From: Candidatus Woesearchaeota archaeon
GTDB taxonomy: Archaea; Nanobdellota; Nanobdellia; SCGC-AAA011-G17; JACPNG01
Reading direction: 5' to 3'
Length of the DNA stretch: 43,937 nucleotides
Assembly: GCA_016203135.1 (NCBI GenBank)
Contig: JACQNI010000006.1
Span: 1 to 43,937, forward strand
The translations under genes were made by a program, and so were the position numbers. Of the stretch, positions 6,810 to 15,500 are shown one piece after another (the first letter of the stretch is position 1; every line of letters starts with the position of its first letter). The notes under the pieces are model-generated. The model made no database searches. It had not been told where the DNA came from and saw only the letters and a program-made list of their open reading frames with translations.

Positions 6810-7187
6810 TTAATCTTTCTTTTTGCTTCTAAATGTAGAAGCTAGGTCTATTATATACTTGCCGTCTTCAAGCCTATAGACAAGTGGTTTCCCTTTAAAC
6901 AATTCAACAACATCAAGCTGGTACTTGCCTGGCTCTAATACCCTTATGGATTCAAGATCAAGGACAACTGGGCTTTCATCCCCTTCAATGCCTATAAGCT
7001 CAAAAACATCCTTTTCAATCTGGATTTTTTCTTCTGGAGTAAGGTTCTTGACTATTTCTTCTGCTTCTTTTAGCTGATTTTCCTTGATAAAGAAAAAGAA
7101 CTTTCCACCACATTCATTGCAACCTTTAAGAAGATTAACACTACCATCTGGATAAATTATATTGCACTTGACACACTGGTGAGGCAT
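6810..7187 (-). CDS. Zn-ribbon protein of the origin-associated operon (OapC-like)
   Basis: A 125-residue protein with an N-terminal zinc ribbon (C5-x2-C8 and C23-x2-C26), a helical linker (LKEAEEIVKNLTPEEK) and a beta-rich end containing SIRVLEPGKYQLDVVEL. It is the last of three tightly packed genes: its ATG overlaps the stop of the DUF2073 gene by one base (TAATG). In haloarchaea a GTPase, DUF2073 and Zn-ribbon trio sits beside the cdc6-linked origin. The same order here supports that identity. The biochemical role is unknown. Confidence 0.75.
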   Translation of the reverse strand: MPHQCVKCNIIYPDGSVNLLKGCNECGGKFFFFIKENQLKEAEEIVKNLTPEEKIQIEKDVFELIGIEGDESPVVLDLESIRVLEPGKYQLDVVELFKGKPLVYRLEDGKYIIDLASTFRSKKKD

Positions 7188-7570
7188 TATCTCCTCCTTT
7201 TTCTTATTTTGTCTACAGTGAACAATTGAACCTTTGTTGGATCTTTTCTAATCTCTTTTATAATAGCTGCAGGACCGATGATTGTAAATCCTTGCCTGTT
7301 GCCTACTAACAAGCTAACCATACCAGCTTTAAACTTGCTGATAAGGCCATAGTCTTCTTCTGCTTTAATTGTACATAATTCAATTCCTTTAAATGATTTG
7401 GTCACATTTTCCATTGTTCTTTCAATCAATGCAGCTTCTTCATTAGACCTAAGCTTTCCTTCTACTAGGACTATTTTGTTTTCCTTGACAAGATCTAAAA
7501 TTTTCTTAATCTTGCCAGAAGTTGTCAAATTATTAATTTCTTTGTATGGGATAAACTGCAAAGTTAACAT
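7187..7570 (-). CDS. DUF2073 protein (OapB-like)
   Basis: A 127-residue protein that matches the archaeal DUF2073 pattern as I know it: KIKKILDLVKENKIVLVEGKL, then EEAALIERTMENV, then FKGIELCTI. It ends in a basic stretch (DKIRKRRR). The protein is cytosolic and small and its role is unresolved. The basic end and company with an Era-like GTPase suggest a nucleic-acid-linked task. One-base overlaps (TAATG) with both neighbours make it the middle gene of one transcript. Confidence 0.8.
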   Translation of the reverse strand: MLTLQFIPYKEINNLTTSGKIKKILDLVKENKIVLVEGKLRSNEEAALIERTMENVTKSFKGIELCTIKAEEDYGLISKFKAGMVSLLVGNRQGFTIIGPAAIIKEIRKDPTKVQLFTVDKIRKRRR

Positions 7571-8208
7571 TATTTTATCACCCTAAACAAGCTTTCATAA
7601 AATTCTTCTATGTTATTTCCATTTAATGCTGAAACTCCAATCACTTCATATTGGGGAAATGCATCTTCAATGGCTTTCAAGTTAGATTTTTTTAAATCTA
7701 CTTTATTTCCTATAACCAAAACAGGGATGTTTCTTGCTTGTAAATTTCCTAAAATAGTTAAATTTACTTGGGAATATGGATTTTTTGTGCTGTCTAAAAC
7801 AACTAAAACACAGTCCATATTGTCAAGCCATTTTATTGCTTCTATGACACCTTTTGTTGCTTCTTTTGCTCGTTTTTTTGCTTCCTTGACAGACATCCTA
7901 TGCTTTAAAAAGTCTTCATAATCAATTCTTGTCGCTATTCCCGGGGTATCTACAAGATTAAAGCTGATGCTTTTACCTTTTTTTGATTTTATTTCTACTT
8001 TCTCTTTGATTTTTATCTCTCTTGTTTCATGTGGGATACTAGAAACAATGCCCATTTCTTCTCCGATCCAATCAACACAGATTTTGTTTGCTAAACTAGT
8101 TTTTCCAGAATTAACAGGGCCGTATAGGCCTAATTTAATATTTTTCTTTTGCTTAAATATATTGTTTAACACCCTTTTTATGAAATCACCTATGCGAATA
8201 ATCATCAT
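7570..8208 (-). CDS. Era-like GTPase (OapA-like)
   Basis: A 212-residue P-loop GTPase. G1 is GPVNSGKT at 30-37, G3 DTPG at 87-90, G4 NKVD at 168-171 and G5 SAL near 193. A basic N-terminal helix precedes the G domain. There is no KH domain, so it is not Era itself but the archaeal Era-like GTPase next to DUF2073. Two ATGs (8208 and 8205) are both plausible starts. It heads the three-gene operon, and cdc6 lies 2 kb downstream on the same strand. This synteny is conserved around archaeal origins, at least in haloarchaea. Confidence 0.85.
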   Translation of the reverse strand: MMIIRIGDFIKRVLNNIFKQKKNIKLGLYGPVNSGKTSLANKICVDWIGEEMGIVSSIPHETREIKIKEKVEIKSKKGKSISFNLVDTPGIATRIDYEDFLKHRMSVKEAKKRAKEATKGVIEAIKWLDNMDCVLVVLDSTKNPYSQVNLTILGNLQARNIPVLVIGNKVDLKKSNLKAIEDAFPQYEVIGVSALNGNNIEEFYESLFRVIK

Positions 8209-8319
8209 TAAAATAAATGAGTTAGTATATTATTAAGCTTTTCGGTGATATTTTAACAATACTATGAAAAACTGGAAATCTATATAAAGTTTGTAATATA
8301 ATCTTTTTTTGATATAACT

Positions 8320-9102
8320 ATGAAGGCTAAAATCTTAAGCTATGAAAGTAAGTTACGAGAGAGAATTATAGAAGGCTTTATAGAACAAATTGGAAACAAG
8401 AATAGACAGGCATCAGATGTAGCAGATTCATTTTATACATTAATGATGGATGATCCTATTTCAGCTATAAATAAATTAACTTCCTATATTGAACAGGCAA
8501 GAGATGTTAATGAAAACAGATACTTTGTAGAAGCAATTGCTGGCGGCCCAAATCATGATTGGACTGGGCCAATGTTAGATATTGTTGGGATAGTCTACCC
8601 TTCGTTAGAAAGAGAAGCAAGAATAAATGGTTTGGAAAAAATCCTTAATTTTCTTGACGGTCTAAATTATTTTAATTCACAATCTAATGTTGAATTGATT
8701 AATGAACCGTGGCTTGTTGCTGATATAGTGATAAATCGTTCATTATACTGGTGTGGATATGAAGAATATACAAAACTTCTTAAGGGCAATAGAACTTGGC
8801 GAGAACTTGAACCGCATATGAAATCAATTAGGAGTGCATTTTGGTTGGCCATAACAGTTACAATACCAGAGTATTCTTCGCTTGAATTAAGAACAGATTT
8901 TTATAAAGAATTCCCTACTTTAATAGATAGAACAAAAGATGCCATCGCTGCTATTACATTTAACCATGCACAAAATGCTAATAAAAGGGATGGAACTATA
9001 GTTGAAGATTATATTCAAAAAAGCTTATCTAAATATGATCCTTTATTCCATAATCCTATAAGGAAAAAAATGGAAGAGGAAAAATGGATAAGGTTTATCT
9101 AG
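8320..9102 (+). CDS. Hypothetical protein
   Basis: A 260-residue soluble, largely helical protein of unknown function. It has no signal peptide, metal cluster or nucleotide-binding loop. Regions such as YFVEAIAGGPNHDWTGPM and RSLYWCGYEEYTKLLKGN are distinctive but unassigned. It starts at an ATG 35 bp past a TATA-like ATCTATATAAAG and is divergent from the GTPase operon. It is convergent with the superoxide dismutase gene, with a 28-bp gap. No functional inference is possible from context. Confidence 0.6.
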   Translation: MKAKILSYESKLRERIIEGFIEQIGNKNRQASDVADSFYTLMMDDPISAINKLTSYIEQARDVNENRYFVEAIAGGPNHDWTGPMLDIVGIVYPSLEREARINGLEKILNFLDGLNYFNSQSNVELINEPWLVADIVINRSLYWCGYEEYTKLLKGNRTWRELEPHMKSIRSAFWLAITVTIPEYSSLELRTDFYKEFPTLIDRTKDAIAAITFNHAQNANKRDGTIVEDYIQKSLSKYDPLFHNPIRKKMEEEKWIRFI

Positions 9103-9130
9103 AAAACTTGTTAAAATAATGAGAATAGAA

Positions 9131-9739
9131 TTATTTAATTGCTTCTTCGTATATTCTGCTGACTTCATCTCTATTTAGAATATTCCAGAAAGCTGATATG
9201 TATTCTGGTCTTTTATTTTGATATTTTAAATAATAGGCATGCTCCCATAAATCCAAGCCTATCAAAGATATAAAACCTTGGGATATTGGAGAGTCTTGAT
9301 TTGGGGTTGTTATTATTTCTAATTTTTTATCTTTTAAGACAAGCCAGCACCAACCAGATCCAAATAATGCCGTTGCTTTATTTGAAAATTCCTCCATGAA
9401 TTTTTCTCTGCTGCCAAATTTTTTTTCTATCGCAGCTTTTAATTTTGGACTTGGATCTGTTTTTTTTAGAGTTAATATTTTCCAGAAAAATGAATGATTT
9501 AAATGACCTCCACCATGGTTTCTGACTAAGGTTCTTATGTCTTCTGGGATTGAATTTAAATTTTTAAGCAAATCTTCAACCTTCTTTTTTTGCAATTCAG
9601 GATATTTCTCCAAGGCAGCATTTAACTTATCAACATAAGTTTGATGATGTTTTGTATAATGGATTTCCATTGTCTTTGCATCTATGAAAGGCTCTAAGGC
9701 ATTATAAGAATAGGGTAATTTTGGCAATTCATGCTTCAT
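9131..9739 (-). CDS. sodA: Superoxide dismutase (Fe/Mn family)
   Basis: A 202-residue SOD that converts superoxide to hydrogen peroxide and oxygen. Metal ligands are H27, H82 (in LNHSFFW), D163 and H167 (in DLWEHAYY). Gln148 in the NQDSP segment and the GGGH loop fit the Mn-type pattern more than the Fe-type, although archaeal forms can be cambialistic. The frame also opens at ATGs at 9748 and 9745. I prefer the ATG at 9739 because the family starts with KHELPKLPY and a TATATAAA box lies upstream. It implies some exposure to oxygen. Confidence 0.95.
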   Translation of the reverse strand: MKHELPKLPYSYNALEPFIDAKTMEIHYTKHHQTYVDKLNAALEKYPELQKKKVEDLLKNLNSIPEDIRTLVRNHGGGHLNHSFFWKILTLKKTDPSPKLKAAIEKKFGSREKFMEEFSNKATALFGSGWCWLVLKDKKLEIITTPNQDSPISQGFISLIGLDLWEHAYYLKYQNKRPEYISAFWNILNRDEVSRIYEEAIK

Positions 9740-9831
9740 AATCATCACTTATTTTTATATAAATATTGATTACTTTTATAGTTTTCTGTTTTAAGCGACA
9801 ACTTTAAATATATTTTGATTTTTAAGATTAT

Positions 9832-10188
9832 ATGAAATTCGATGAGGATATCCCAAATCCAATTGTGATTACATTTAATCCATTAGATATTCAAGATGAT
9901 GAGAACCGTTTGGTTAAAAAAGTATTTGTGGATGATATTGCAAGAACCTTATGGCTTGGGATCAGATCGAGACATATTACTGATCAATATTTTCATCAAA
10001 AATGCTTAAATTTAGCAGATAAAATTAGAAAAGATGGAGTTCCAAATTCTGATGAAGATTTAAAATCGCTTTTACATAGGTATATTGGTTATGGATATGC
10101 GTCTTTAGAATTTTCTGGTAAATTATTGCCTTATATCAAAGGGGAAAATAAATTAGAATATAAGGTAATAGAAACTGAAGATAATTGA
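9832..10188 (+). CDS. Hypothetical protein
   Basis: A 118-residue acidic soluble protein of unknown function, MKFDEDIPNPIVITFNPLDI at the start and KVIETEDN at the end. The middle is helical (VDDIARTLWLGIRSRH and DEDLKSLLHRYIGYGYA). A TATA-like TTTAAATATA lies about 26 bp upstream, so it has its own promoter. It precedes rtcB on the same strand by 56 bp, but rtcB also has its own TATA-like box, so an operon is not needed. Confidence 0.6.
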   Translation: MKFDEDIPNPIVITFNPLDIQDDENRLVKKVFVDDIARTLWLGIRSRHITDQYFHQKCLNLADKIRKDGVPNSDEDLKSLLHRYIGYGYASLEFSGKLLPYIKGENKLEYKVIETEDN

Positions 10189-10244
10189 TTTAACATATAG
10201 TTTGATACAAAACTTTTTAAAGTTAGTTCTCTTTGATAAATAAA

Positions 10245-13200
10245 ATGATTTTAAAAGATTTAAAACAAATAGATGAAGTAACTTGGGAGATTCCTACTAG
10301 TTTTAAGAAAGGCATGTTAGTTCCTGCTAGAATAATTGCTACAAAGAAGCTTTTTGATGCAATGGATGATGGGGTTTTTGAGCAAATCACTAATGTAGCT
10401 ATGTTACCTGGAGTTCAAAATTATGTAATAGCTATGAGTGACTCTCACTTTGGCTATGGTTTTCCTGTTGGAGGAGTTGCTGCTATGGATTTAGAAGAAG
10501 GAGTTATTTCTCCTGGCGGAATCGGTTTTGATATAAATTGTTTAGCTAAAGGATCTAGAATTTTGACAAAGCATGGATATACTAAAAAAATAGAAGAATT
10601 TGAGAAAGAGTTTTATAAAGAGAATTTAATAACAATTGATCTTAAGAAAAAAAATGAAGATTCTTCTCAACCAGTTCTTTTTATGAAAAAACCAGTAAAT
10701 AAAGAAAAGGTTTATAGATTTATTACAAAAAGTGGAAAAGAAGTAATTGTTACAGAAGATCATCCTATATATACTAAAACTGGAATGAAAATAAGCAAAG
10801 ATCTTCGAGAAGGCAATGAAATTGCAGTTTTCCCATTTGAAGGAGTCCCTTATGAAAAACCAGAAGATGATTTTTTAATTACAGAAGAAGAATTTAAAGA
10901 ATTTATTAAAGATAGAAGCTTAACTTCACAAATTCAGGTAGTTAACATTTTAAAAGAAAAGGGATTATTACCTTTAGTTAGATCTTCTGATAAGTTGCCT
11001 TATTTAATAAAACTGATTGGATTTCTAACTGGAGATGGGAATATTACCTTTACTAAAAAAACACAGAGTATATCTTTTTATGCCAATGAAGAAGATTTAG
11101 GAGATATAAGAAAAGATGTAACAGCTTTAGGATTTACACCATCAAGAATACGGGCTAGAACTAGGAAACATAGCATAAAAACTAGATATGATTTAATTGA
11201 ATTTGAGAGAACAGAATATTCTTTTACTTCAATGTCTAGTGCATTAATTTTGCTCTTAAAATTTCTTGAAGCTCCATTGGGGAAAAAAACAGAATTAGAT
11301 TTTAGAATACCAAAATGGTTATTTAAATGTCCTTTATGGCAAAAAAGACTTTATTTAGCTACTTTATTTGGAGCGGAATTATCAAGCCCTTCAACCAAGA
11401 AAAATCTTGGATATACTTTTAATACTCCCACTTTATCTATGAATAAACATGAAGATCATATCAATTCTGGTTTTGAATTTTTAAACGATATTAAAAGAAT
11501 ATTGGACGAACTTAGCATAAAGACAAGGGAGATATCAATAAGGGATGAATATGATGGTTTAACTGGGAAAACTTATAGATTACGTCTTTTTATTTCAGAC
11601 GAATCTATGCTAGACTTATATAAATATGTTAATATAGAATATAATAAAAAGAAAAGGTTTCTGGCTAATCTGGCTTTACAATATTTAACCTTAAAAAAGA
11701 AGATAATTGAAGAAAGAGTAAAGATACAGAAACAAGTAATCCTTCTTTATAATAATGGAATGAAAAGCAGCGAGATCTATGAAAAGTTTTCTTCTGAACA
11801 CATTAACAAAAGATTTTTGCAAAGATCTTTGTTTGAAGGTAGAAAGACAAGTCCTAGAATTGCTTACAATTTTATTAGCTTTAATGATTTTGTTGAGAAA
11901 TATGCTTTAAATCAATCTGGAGTAGTTTGGGATTTTATAGAGAAGAAAGAAGAAGTTCAATATTCTGATTGGGTATATGATTTTACTGTTGACAATAAAT
12001 CTCATAATTTTATTGCAAATAATTTGGTTGTATCAAATTGTGGGATGAAGATTTTAAGAACAAACTTAACAATAAAAGATGTCAAGCCAAAAATAAAAGA
12101 AATTGTTCATGAATTATTTGATTCAGTTCCTACTGGAGTTGGGGCTTCTTCAAAATTAAAATTAACAGACTCTGAAATAGATGAATTATCTAGATATGGA
12201 GTAAAGTGGTGTGTAGATAATGGATATGGATGGAAAAATGATGACAAAAAAATAGAGGAGCATGGATACATCAAATGGGCCGATCCAAGCAAAGTCAGTC
12301 AAGAAGCAAGGAATAGGGGAAGAAAACAAGTAGGAACTCTAGGAAGTGGAAATCATTACCTAGAAGTTCAATTTACAAAACCAGAATTTATTTTTGATGA
12401 AAAAATTGCTAATGGATTTGGGATTAATGGAAATGATCAGATACTTATAATGGTGCATTGTGGATCAAGAGGATTTGGGCATCAAATTGCAACTGATTAT
12501 TTAAAAATATTTGATAAGGCCATGAAAAAATATAATATTACTATTCCAGATAGGGAATTAAGTTGTGCTCCTTTGAATACTAAGGAAGGACAAGATTATG
12601 TTGGCGCAATGACTTGTGCGGCTAATTATGCCTTTGCAAATAGACAGATGATAATACATAATGTAAGAGAAGCATTTAGTAAAGTCTTTAAACAATCTGC
12701 AGAAGATATGGAAATGGAAATAATTTATGATGTTGCACATAACATTGCAAAAATTGAAAAGTATAAGGTTGATGGAAGACTAAAGGAATTATTAATACAT
12801 AGAAAAGGGGCAACCAGAAGTTTTGGACCTGGAAATGAAGAGCTATGGGGGAATTATTCTAAATATGGACAGCCAGTTATTGTAGGAGGGAGTATGGAAA
12901 CTGGATCTTATTTATTGGTTGGAACTAAGAAAGCAGAAGAGACAACTTTTGGAAGCACTTTGCATGGATCTGGAAGAACAATGTCCAGAACAAAGGCTAA
13001 AGGAATGGTAAGGGGAGATAAATTGCAAAGAGACATGGAAGAAAGGGGAATATATGTTAAGGCTGCATCAATGCCTGGATTGGCTGAAGAGGCTGGATTG
13101 GCTTACAAAGATATAAATGAGGTTGTCAAGTCTGTTGAACTAGCTGGAATTTCAAAACCTGTTGTAAAATTATCTCCTCTTGGAAATATCAAAGGCACTG

Positions 13201-13268
13201 CTGGTTTTAATATTATAAACTTGTTTTTTTTATTACTGGTTGCTTTATCTTTGATCTCAATTCTGTAA
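10245..13268 (+). CDS. rtcB: RtcB RNA ligase precursor with intein and hydrophobic C-terminal tail
   Basis: RtcB joins 2',3'-cyclic-phosphate (or 3'-phosphate) and 5'-OH RNA ends in tRNA splicing and repair, using GTP and Mn. The N-part is residues 1-98 (MSDSHFGYGFPVGG, ending GFDIN). An intein fills 99-598, and the ligase resumes at Cys599, the metal-binding catalytic Cys. The remaining site is intact: GSGNHYLEVQ, HCGSRGFGHQ, YDVAHNIAK, and LHGSGRT with the guanylylated His. Exteins total 507 residues against about 480 normally. Family members end near PLGxxKG, but here 23 residues follow (TAGFNIINLFF, then LLLVALSLISIL), a possible tail anchor. The frame opens at TTG 10233. The ATG at 10245 lies 26 bp past TTTTTAAAG and is preferred. 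Confidence 0.95.
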   Translation: MILKDLKQIDEVTWEIPTSFKKGMLVPARIIATKKLFDAMDDGVFEQITNVAMLPGVQNYVIAMSDSHFGYGFPVGGVAAMDLEEGVISPGGIGFDINCLAKGSRILTKHGYTKKIEEFEKEFYKENLITIDLKKKNEDSSQPVLFMKKPVNKEKVYRFITKSGKEVIVTEDHPIYTKTGMKISKDLREGNEIAVFPFEGVPYEKPEDDFLITEEEFKEFIKDRSLTSQIQVVNILKEKGLLPLVRSSDKLPYLIKLIGFLTGDGNITFTKKTQSISFYANEEDLGDIRKDVTALGFTPSRIRARTRKHSIKTRYDLIEFERTEYSFTSMSSALILLLKFLEAPLGKKTELDFRIPKWLFKCPLWQKRLYLATLFGAELSSPSTKKNLGYTFNTPTLSMNKHEDHINSGFEFLNDIKRILDELSIKTREISIRDEYDGLTGKTYRLRLFISDESMLDLYKYVNIEYNKKKRFLANLALQYLTLKKKIIEERVKIQKQVILLYNNGMKSSEIYEKFSSEHINKRFLQRSLFEGRKTSPRIAYNFISFNDFVEKYALNQSGVVWDFIEKKEEVQYSDWVYDFTVDNKSHNFIANNLVVSNCGMKILRTNLTIKDVKPKIKEIVHELFDSVPTGVGASSKLKLTDSEIDELSRYGVKWCVDNGYGWKNDDKKIEEHGYIKWADPSKVSQEARNRGRKQVGTLGSGNHYLEVQFTKPEFIFDEKIANGFGINGNDQILIMVHCGSRGFGHQIATDYLKIFDKAMKKYNITIPDRELSCAPLNTKEGQDYVGAMTCAANYAFANRQMIIHNVREAFSKVFKQSAEDMEMEIIYDVAHNIAKIEKYKVDGRLKELLIHRKGATRSFGPGNEELWGNYSKYGQPVIVGGSMETGSYLLVGTKKAEETTFGSTLHGSGRTMSRTKAKGMVRGDKLQRDMEERGIYVKAASMPGLAEEAGLAYKDINEVVKSVELAGISKPVVKLSPLGNIKGTAGFNIINLFFLLLVALSLISIL
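10539..12038 (+). other. Intein (500 aa, LAGLIDADG homing endonuclease) in RtcB
   Basis: The intein runs from Cys1 (CLAKGSRILT) to a terminal Asn followed by extein Cys. Block B is VTEDHPIYT (about 71-79). The endonuclease motifs are LIGFLTGDGNI (159-169) and LYLATLFGAELSS (271-283). Block F/G is YDFTVDNKSHNFIANN then LVVSN. The usual His-Asn end is Ser-Asn here. It interrupts RtcB exactly at the catalytic Cys, the site also used by thermophilic archaeal RtcB inteins, so ligase activity should require splicing. Base composition is as AT-rich as the host, arguing against very recent arrival. Confidence 0.95.
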
Positions 13269-13322
13269 CTTTATAGTGATAATAAAAGAAAAGTTTATAA
13301 ATTAAATTATATTGCTTGTAAA

Positions 13323-13787
13323 ATGATTAAAAAAGTCAAAAAGCCACATGTTTGGTATAAACCAATTAGTCGATTATATGCTAGTGCTTTAGATGAAAAA
13401 CTTTTTGGATTAGCCTATTTGAAGCCGATACATGAATTAGTTGATAGAACAATTTTTAGTGGATTGGAGGAGACTCTTACGCCTGATTTTTATAGGAGTT
13501 TAGTGAAAACTGCAATGGAGAAAGCAGGCTACCCATTAGAACTTTCAGATGAAGTATCTAATCTAGTGGCTAAATATATTGAGAATAATTTTTCTAATGA
13601 GATGTTTTTTATAGGAAGTAGATCAGAACATAAACCATCGAGAGAAGAACTTGTTAAGTTATTTGAAGAAAATTATGGAAATATAACCGCTATGTCAAAG
13701 TCATTAGGAACTAATAGGGTAGCTATATATAAATTGTTAAAAGACCATGGAATTAATCTTAAGAGACTAAAAACTGTGAATAGATAG
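13323..13787 (+). CDS. Putative helix-turn-helix protein
   Basis: A 154-residue protein. Residues 106-146 (SREELVKLFEENYGNITAMS, then KSLGTNRVAIYKLLKDHGIN) read as a Fis-type helix-turn-helix like the HTH_8 family. The first 100 residues are mainly helical, with no recognised domain. It has a TATA box (GTTTATAAA, 13292-13300) about 26 bp before the ATG. It lies between rtcB and archease on the same strand, so it could regulate RNA-repair genes. That is inferred from position only. Confidence 0.65.
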   Translation: MIKKVKKPHVWYKPISRLYASALDEKLFGLAYLKPIHELVDRTIFSGLEETLTPDFYRSLVKTAMEKAGYPLELSDEVSNLVAKYIENNFSNEMFFIGSRSEHKPSREELVKLFEENYGNITAMSKSLGTNRVAIYKLLKDHGINLKRLKTVNR

Positions 13788-13898
13788 GTAAAATAAAATG
13801 ATTGGCTTATTTCTATTGTTAACATAGATATATTTTAATATTAAATAAATTTAGCCTAATATAGAAAGCCTTTTAAGATTAATAGTTATTTTTTTTCT

Positions 13899-14330
13899 AT
13901 GGAACAAGGATATAAATTTTTAGAGGATGAAGCAACAGCAGACATAGCTTTTGAGGCTAATGGGAAAGACTTGAATGAATTATTTGAAAACTGTTGTTTA
14001 GCTGTTACTGAGATAATGGTTGATCTAAATGATGTAAATCCGATAATAAGGAAGGAATCAAAAAAAAGCAATGAAAGCATAGAAGACTTGCTTTATGATT
14101 TATTATCTGAGGTTGTTACTTTAAAAGACTCTGAGTCTTTATTGTTCAGGCAGTTTATTATTAGAATCAACAAAGAAGGAAATAAATATGTTATGAATGC
14201 TGCATTTTATGGAGAACAAATAAGCAATGAAATGAATTTAAAAATAGATGTCAAGGCAATAACTCTGCATGAATTTAACATCAAGAAAGAAGAAAAATTA
14301 TGGAAGGCGCATATAATTGTTGATATCTAG
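13899..14330 (+). CDS. Archease (RtcB activator)
   Basis: A 143-residue archease. This protein promotes RtcB guanylylation and multiple turnover. Family blocks are visible: YKFLEDEATADIAFEANG at 5-22, the NELFENCCLA helix, LLYDLLSEVV around 64-73, FRQFIIRI, DVKAITLHEFNI and the closing AHIIVDI. The conserved Asp in ADI and the C-terminal Asp (VDI) are both present, whereas the usual His before T-A-D is replaced by Ala. A TTTTAAGATT element lies about 26 bp upstream. Location 0.6 kb after rtcB supports joint function. The last 4 bp overlap the convergent pilin-like gene. Confidence 0.9.
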   Translation: MEQGYKFLEDEATADIAFEANGKDLNELFENCCLAVTEIMVDLNDVNPIIRKESKKSNESIEDLLYDLLSEVVTLKDSESLLFRQFIIRINKEGNKYVMNAAFYGEQISNEMNLKIDVKAITLHEFNIKKEEKLWKAHIIVDI

Positions 14331-14731
14331 TTTCTCCAGATCCATATCCTTACAATTTTAGGTTGCTGGTTTTCTAATGTTGAAGTTATAAATACATCTG
14401 TAAGATAAACAGACCTGTCAAAAGGAGTATCTGCAAGGCAGTTTGTTGTCTCGCATATCTTGAACGTATGATCAAAACCAGCTGGAATATTATTTGATAT
14501 TGTATTTTTAATCAAATCTGAATTTTCACATAATGGATTATTTATAACGCAATCCCTAATCAGTTCATTGCTTGAGATTTCTTTTATTATAAAATTTTGG
14601 GCGTTTTTAACTACAGGAGGGGTTTTAGGATCTTCAATGCTTCTGTCTGGAATTATTGTATAAATAAATACAAGTATGGCAACTATTGCTATAACAGCTT
14701 CTAGAGTTTTAATATAGGCTTTTTTATCCAT
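14327..14731 (-). CDS. Pilin-like membrane-anchored protein (pilus locus)
   Basis: A 134-residue protein with a short basic N-terminus (MDKKAYIKTLE) followed by a hydrophobic helix (AVIAIVAILVFIYTII) and an extracytoplasmic domain containing four Cys (DC, LC, KIC, NC) that may form disulfides. This is the shape of archaeal type IV pilin-like subunits, although no clear prepilin-peptidase site (K/R-G before the helix) is seen. It is the last gene of the minus-strand pilus cluster, one base after the preceding gene. A minor pilin is the likely role. Confidence 0.6.
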   Translation of the reverse strand: MDKKAYIKTLEAVIAIVAILVFIYTIIPDRSIEDPKTPPVVKNAQNFIIKEISSNELIRDCVINNPLCENSDLIKNTISNNIPAGFDHTFKICETTNCLADTPFDRSVYLTDVFITSTLENQQPKIVRIWIWRN

Positions 14732-14732
14732 G

Positions 14733-15500
14733 TTACCAGACTCTAAAGTTAATTACTACTTCTTTTTTAGTGCCATCTTTAAGCAATATTGTATCTTTTA
14801 TATCCTTAACAAAAATATTTTCCTCATCTGGATCTGATGTCTTAAATATATAAATGATGTCGCTTTCCTGATAATTAAAGCTTGCAGAATCTATAACATT
14901 GATCATTAGCCCGTTTGTTTCTGGATAATTAAATCTTTTTCTTAGGTCTGTTTCTTGTTTTAGGAGATCTAGTTTTTCTTGATTTATACCGCTTATTGTT
15001 TCTACTGTACCAAATTTATAATTGAATTGGTTATTTGACTCTTGTAAAATAATTCTTTGATCTTGGCTGACTGGCAAATTGTCATAATTTGCATCTTGCA
15101 TATATAATAACCAAAATAAATTTTTAAAATTATTTCCTTTTATTGCCACATCAAAATTCATGTTGCTATTTGCATTCAAATTAAGATCAAATGGAACTTG
15201 ACTATTATCTTTATCTGTTAATGTAAAATCTTCTTCATTGCCTGTAAATGGAAAATTATTATTAAAAATAATTTGGAATTTGTAATTGCCATCTGAACTT
15301 GAAGTATTAATGAATAAAGGTGTTTTTTCTAGGTCATGATAGGTATAGTCTTTGAATCCGCTTTCTAGAATAGTCAATAAAATAGTTCTGTCTGAGGTTT
15401 CTTCAAGGCCAGGCTGTACAAATATGAGCAATGACATTATATATATGATGAATATGCCCATGCTTATTGCCCAGTCAATATGGGAAGCTCCTTTACTCAT
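14733..15500 (-). CDS. Pilin-like protein with class III-type signal
   Basis: A 255-residue protein that begins MSKGASHIDWAIS, then GIFIIYIMSLLIF. The KG before the hydrophobic helix looks like an archaeal prepilin-peptidase site. The remainder is a beta-rich extracytoplasmic domain rich in Asn/Asp. It starts at ATG 15500, overlapping the stop of the upstream T2SF gene by one base (TAATG), so it is translated in the same operon. It is likely a minor or tip pilin. The domain itself is unassigned. Confidence 0.65.
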   Translation of the reverse strand: MSKGASHIDWAISMGIFIIYIMSLLIFVQPGLEETSDRTILLTILESGFKDYTYHDLEKTPLFINTSSSDGNYKFQIIFNNNFPFTGNEEDFTLTDKDNSQVPFDLNLNANSNMNFDVAIKGNNFKNLFWLLYMQDANYDNLPVSQDQRIILQESNNQFNYKFGTVETISGINQEKLDLLKQETDLRKRFNYPETNGLMINVIDSASFNYQESDIIYIFKTSDPDEENIFVKDIKDTILLKDGTKKEVVINFRVW

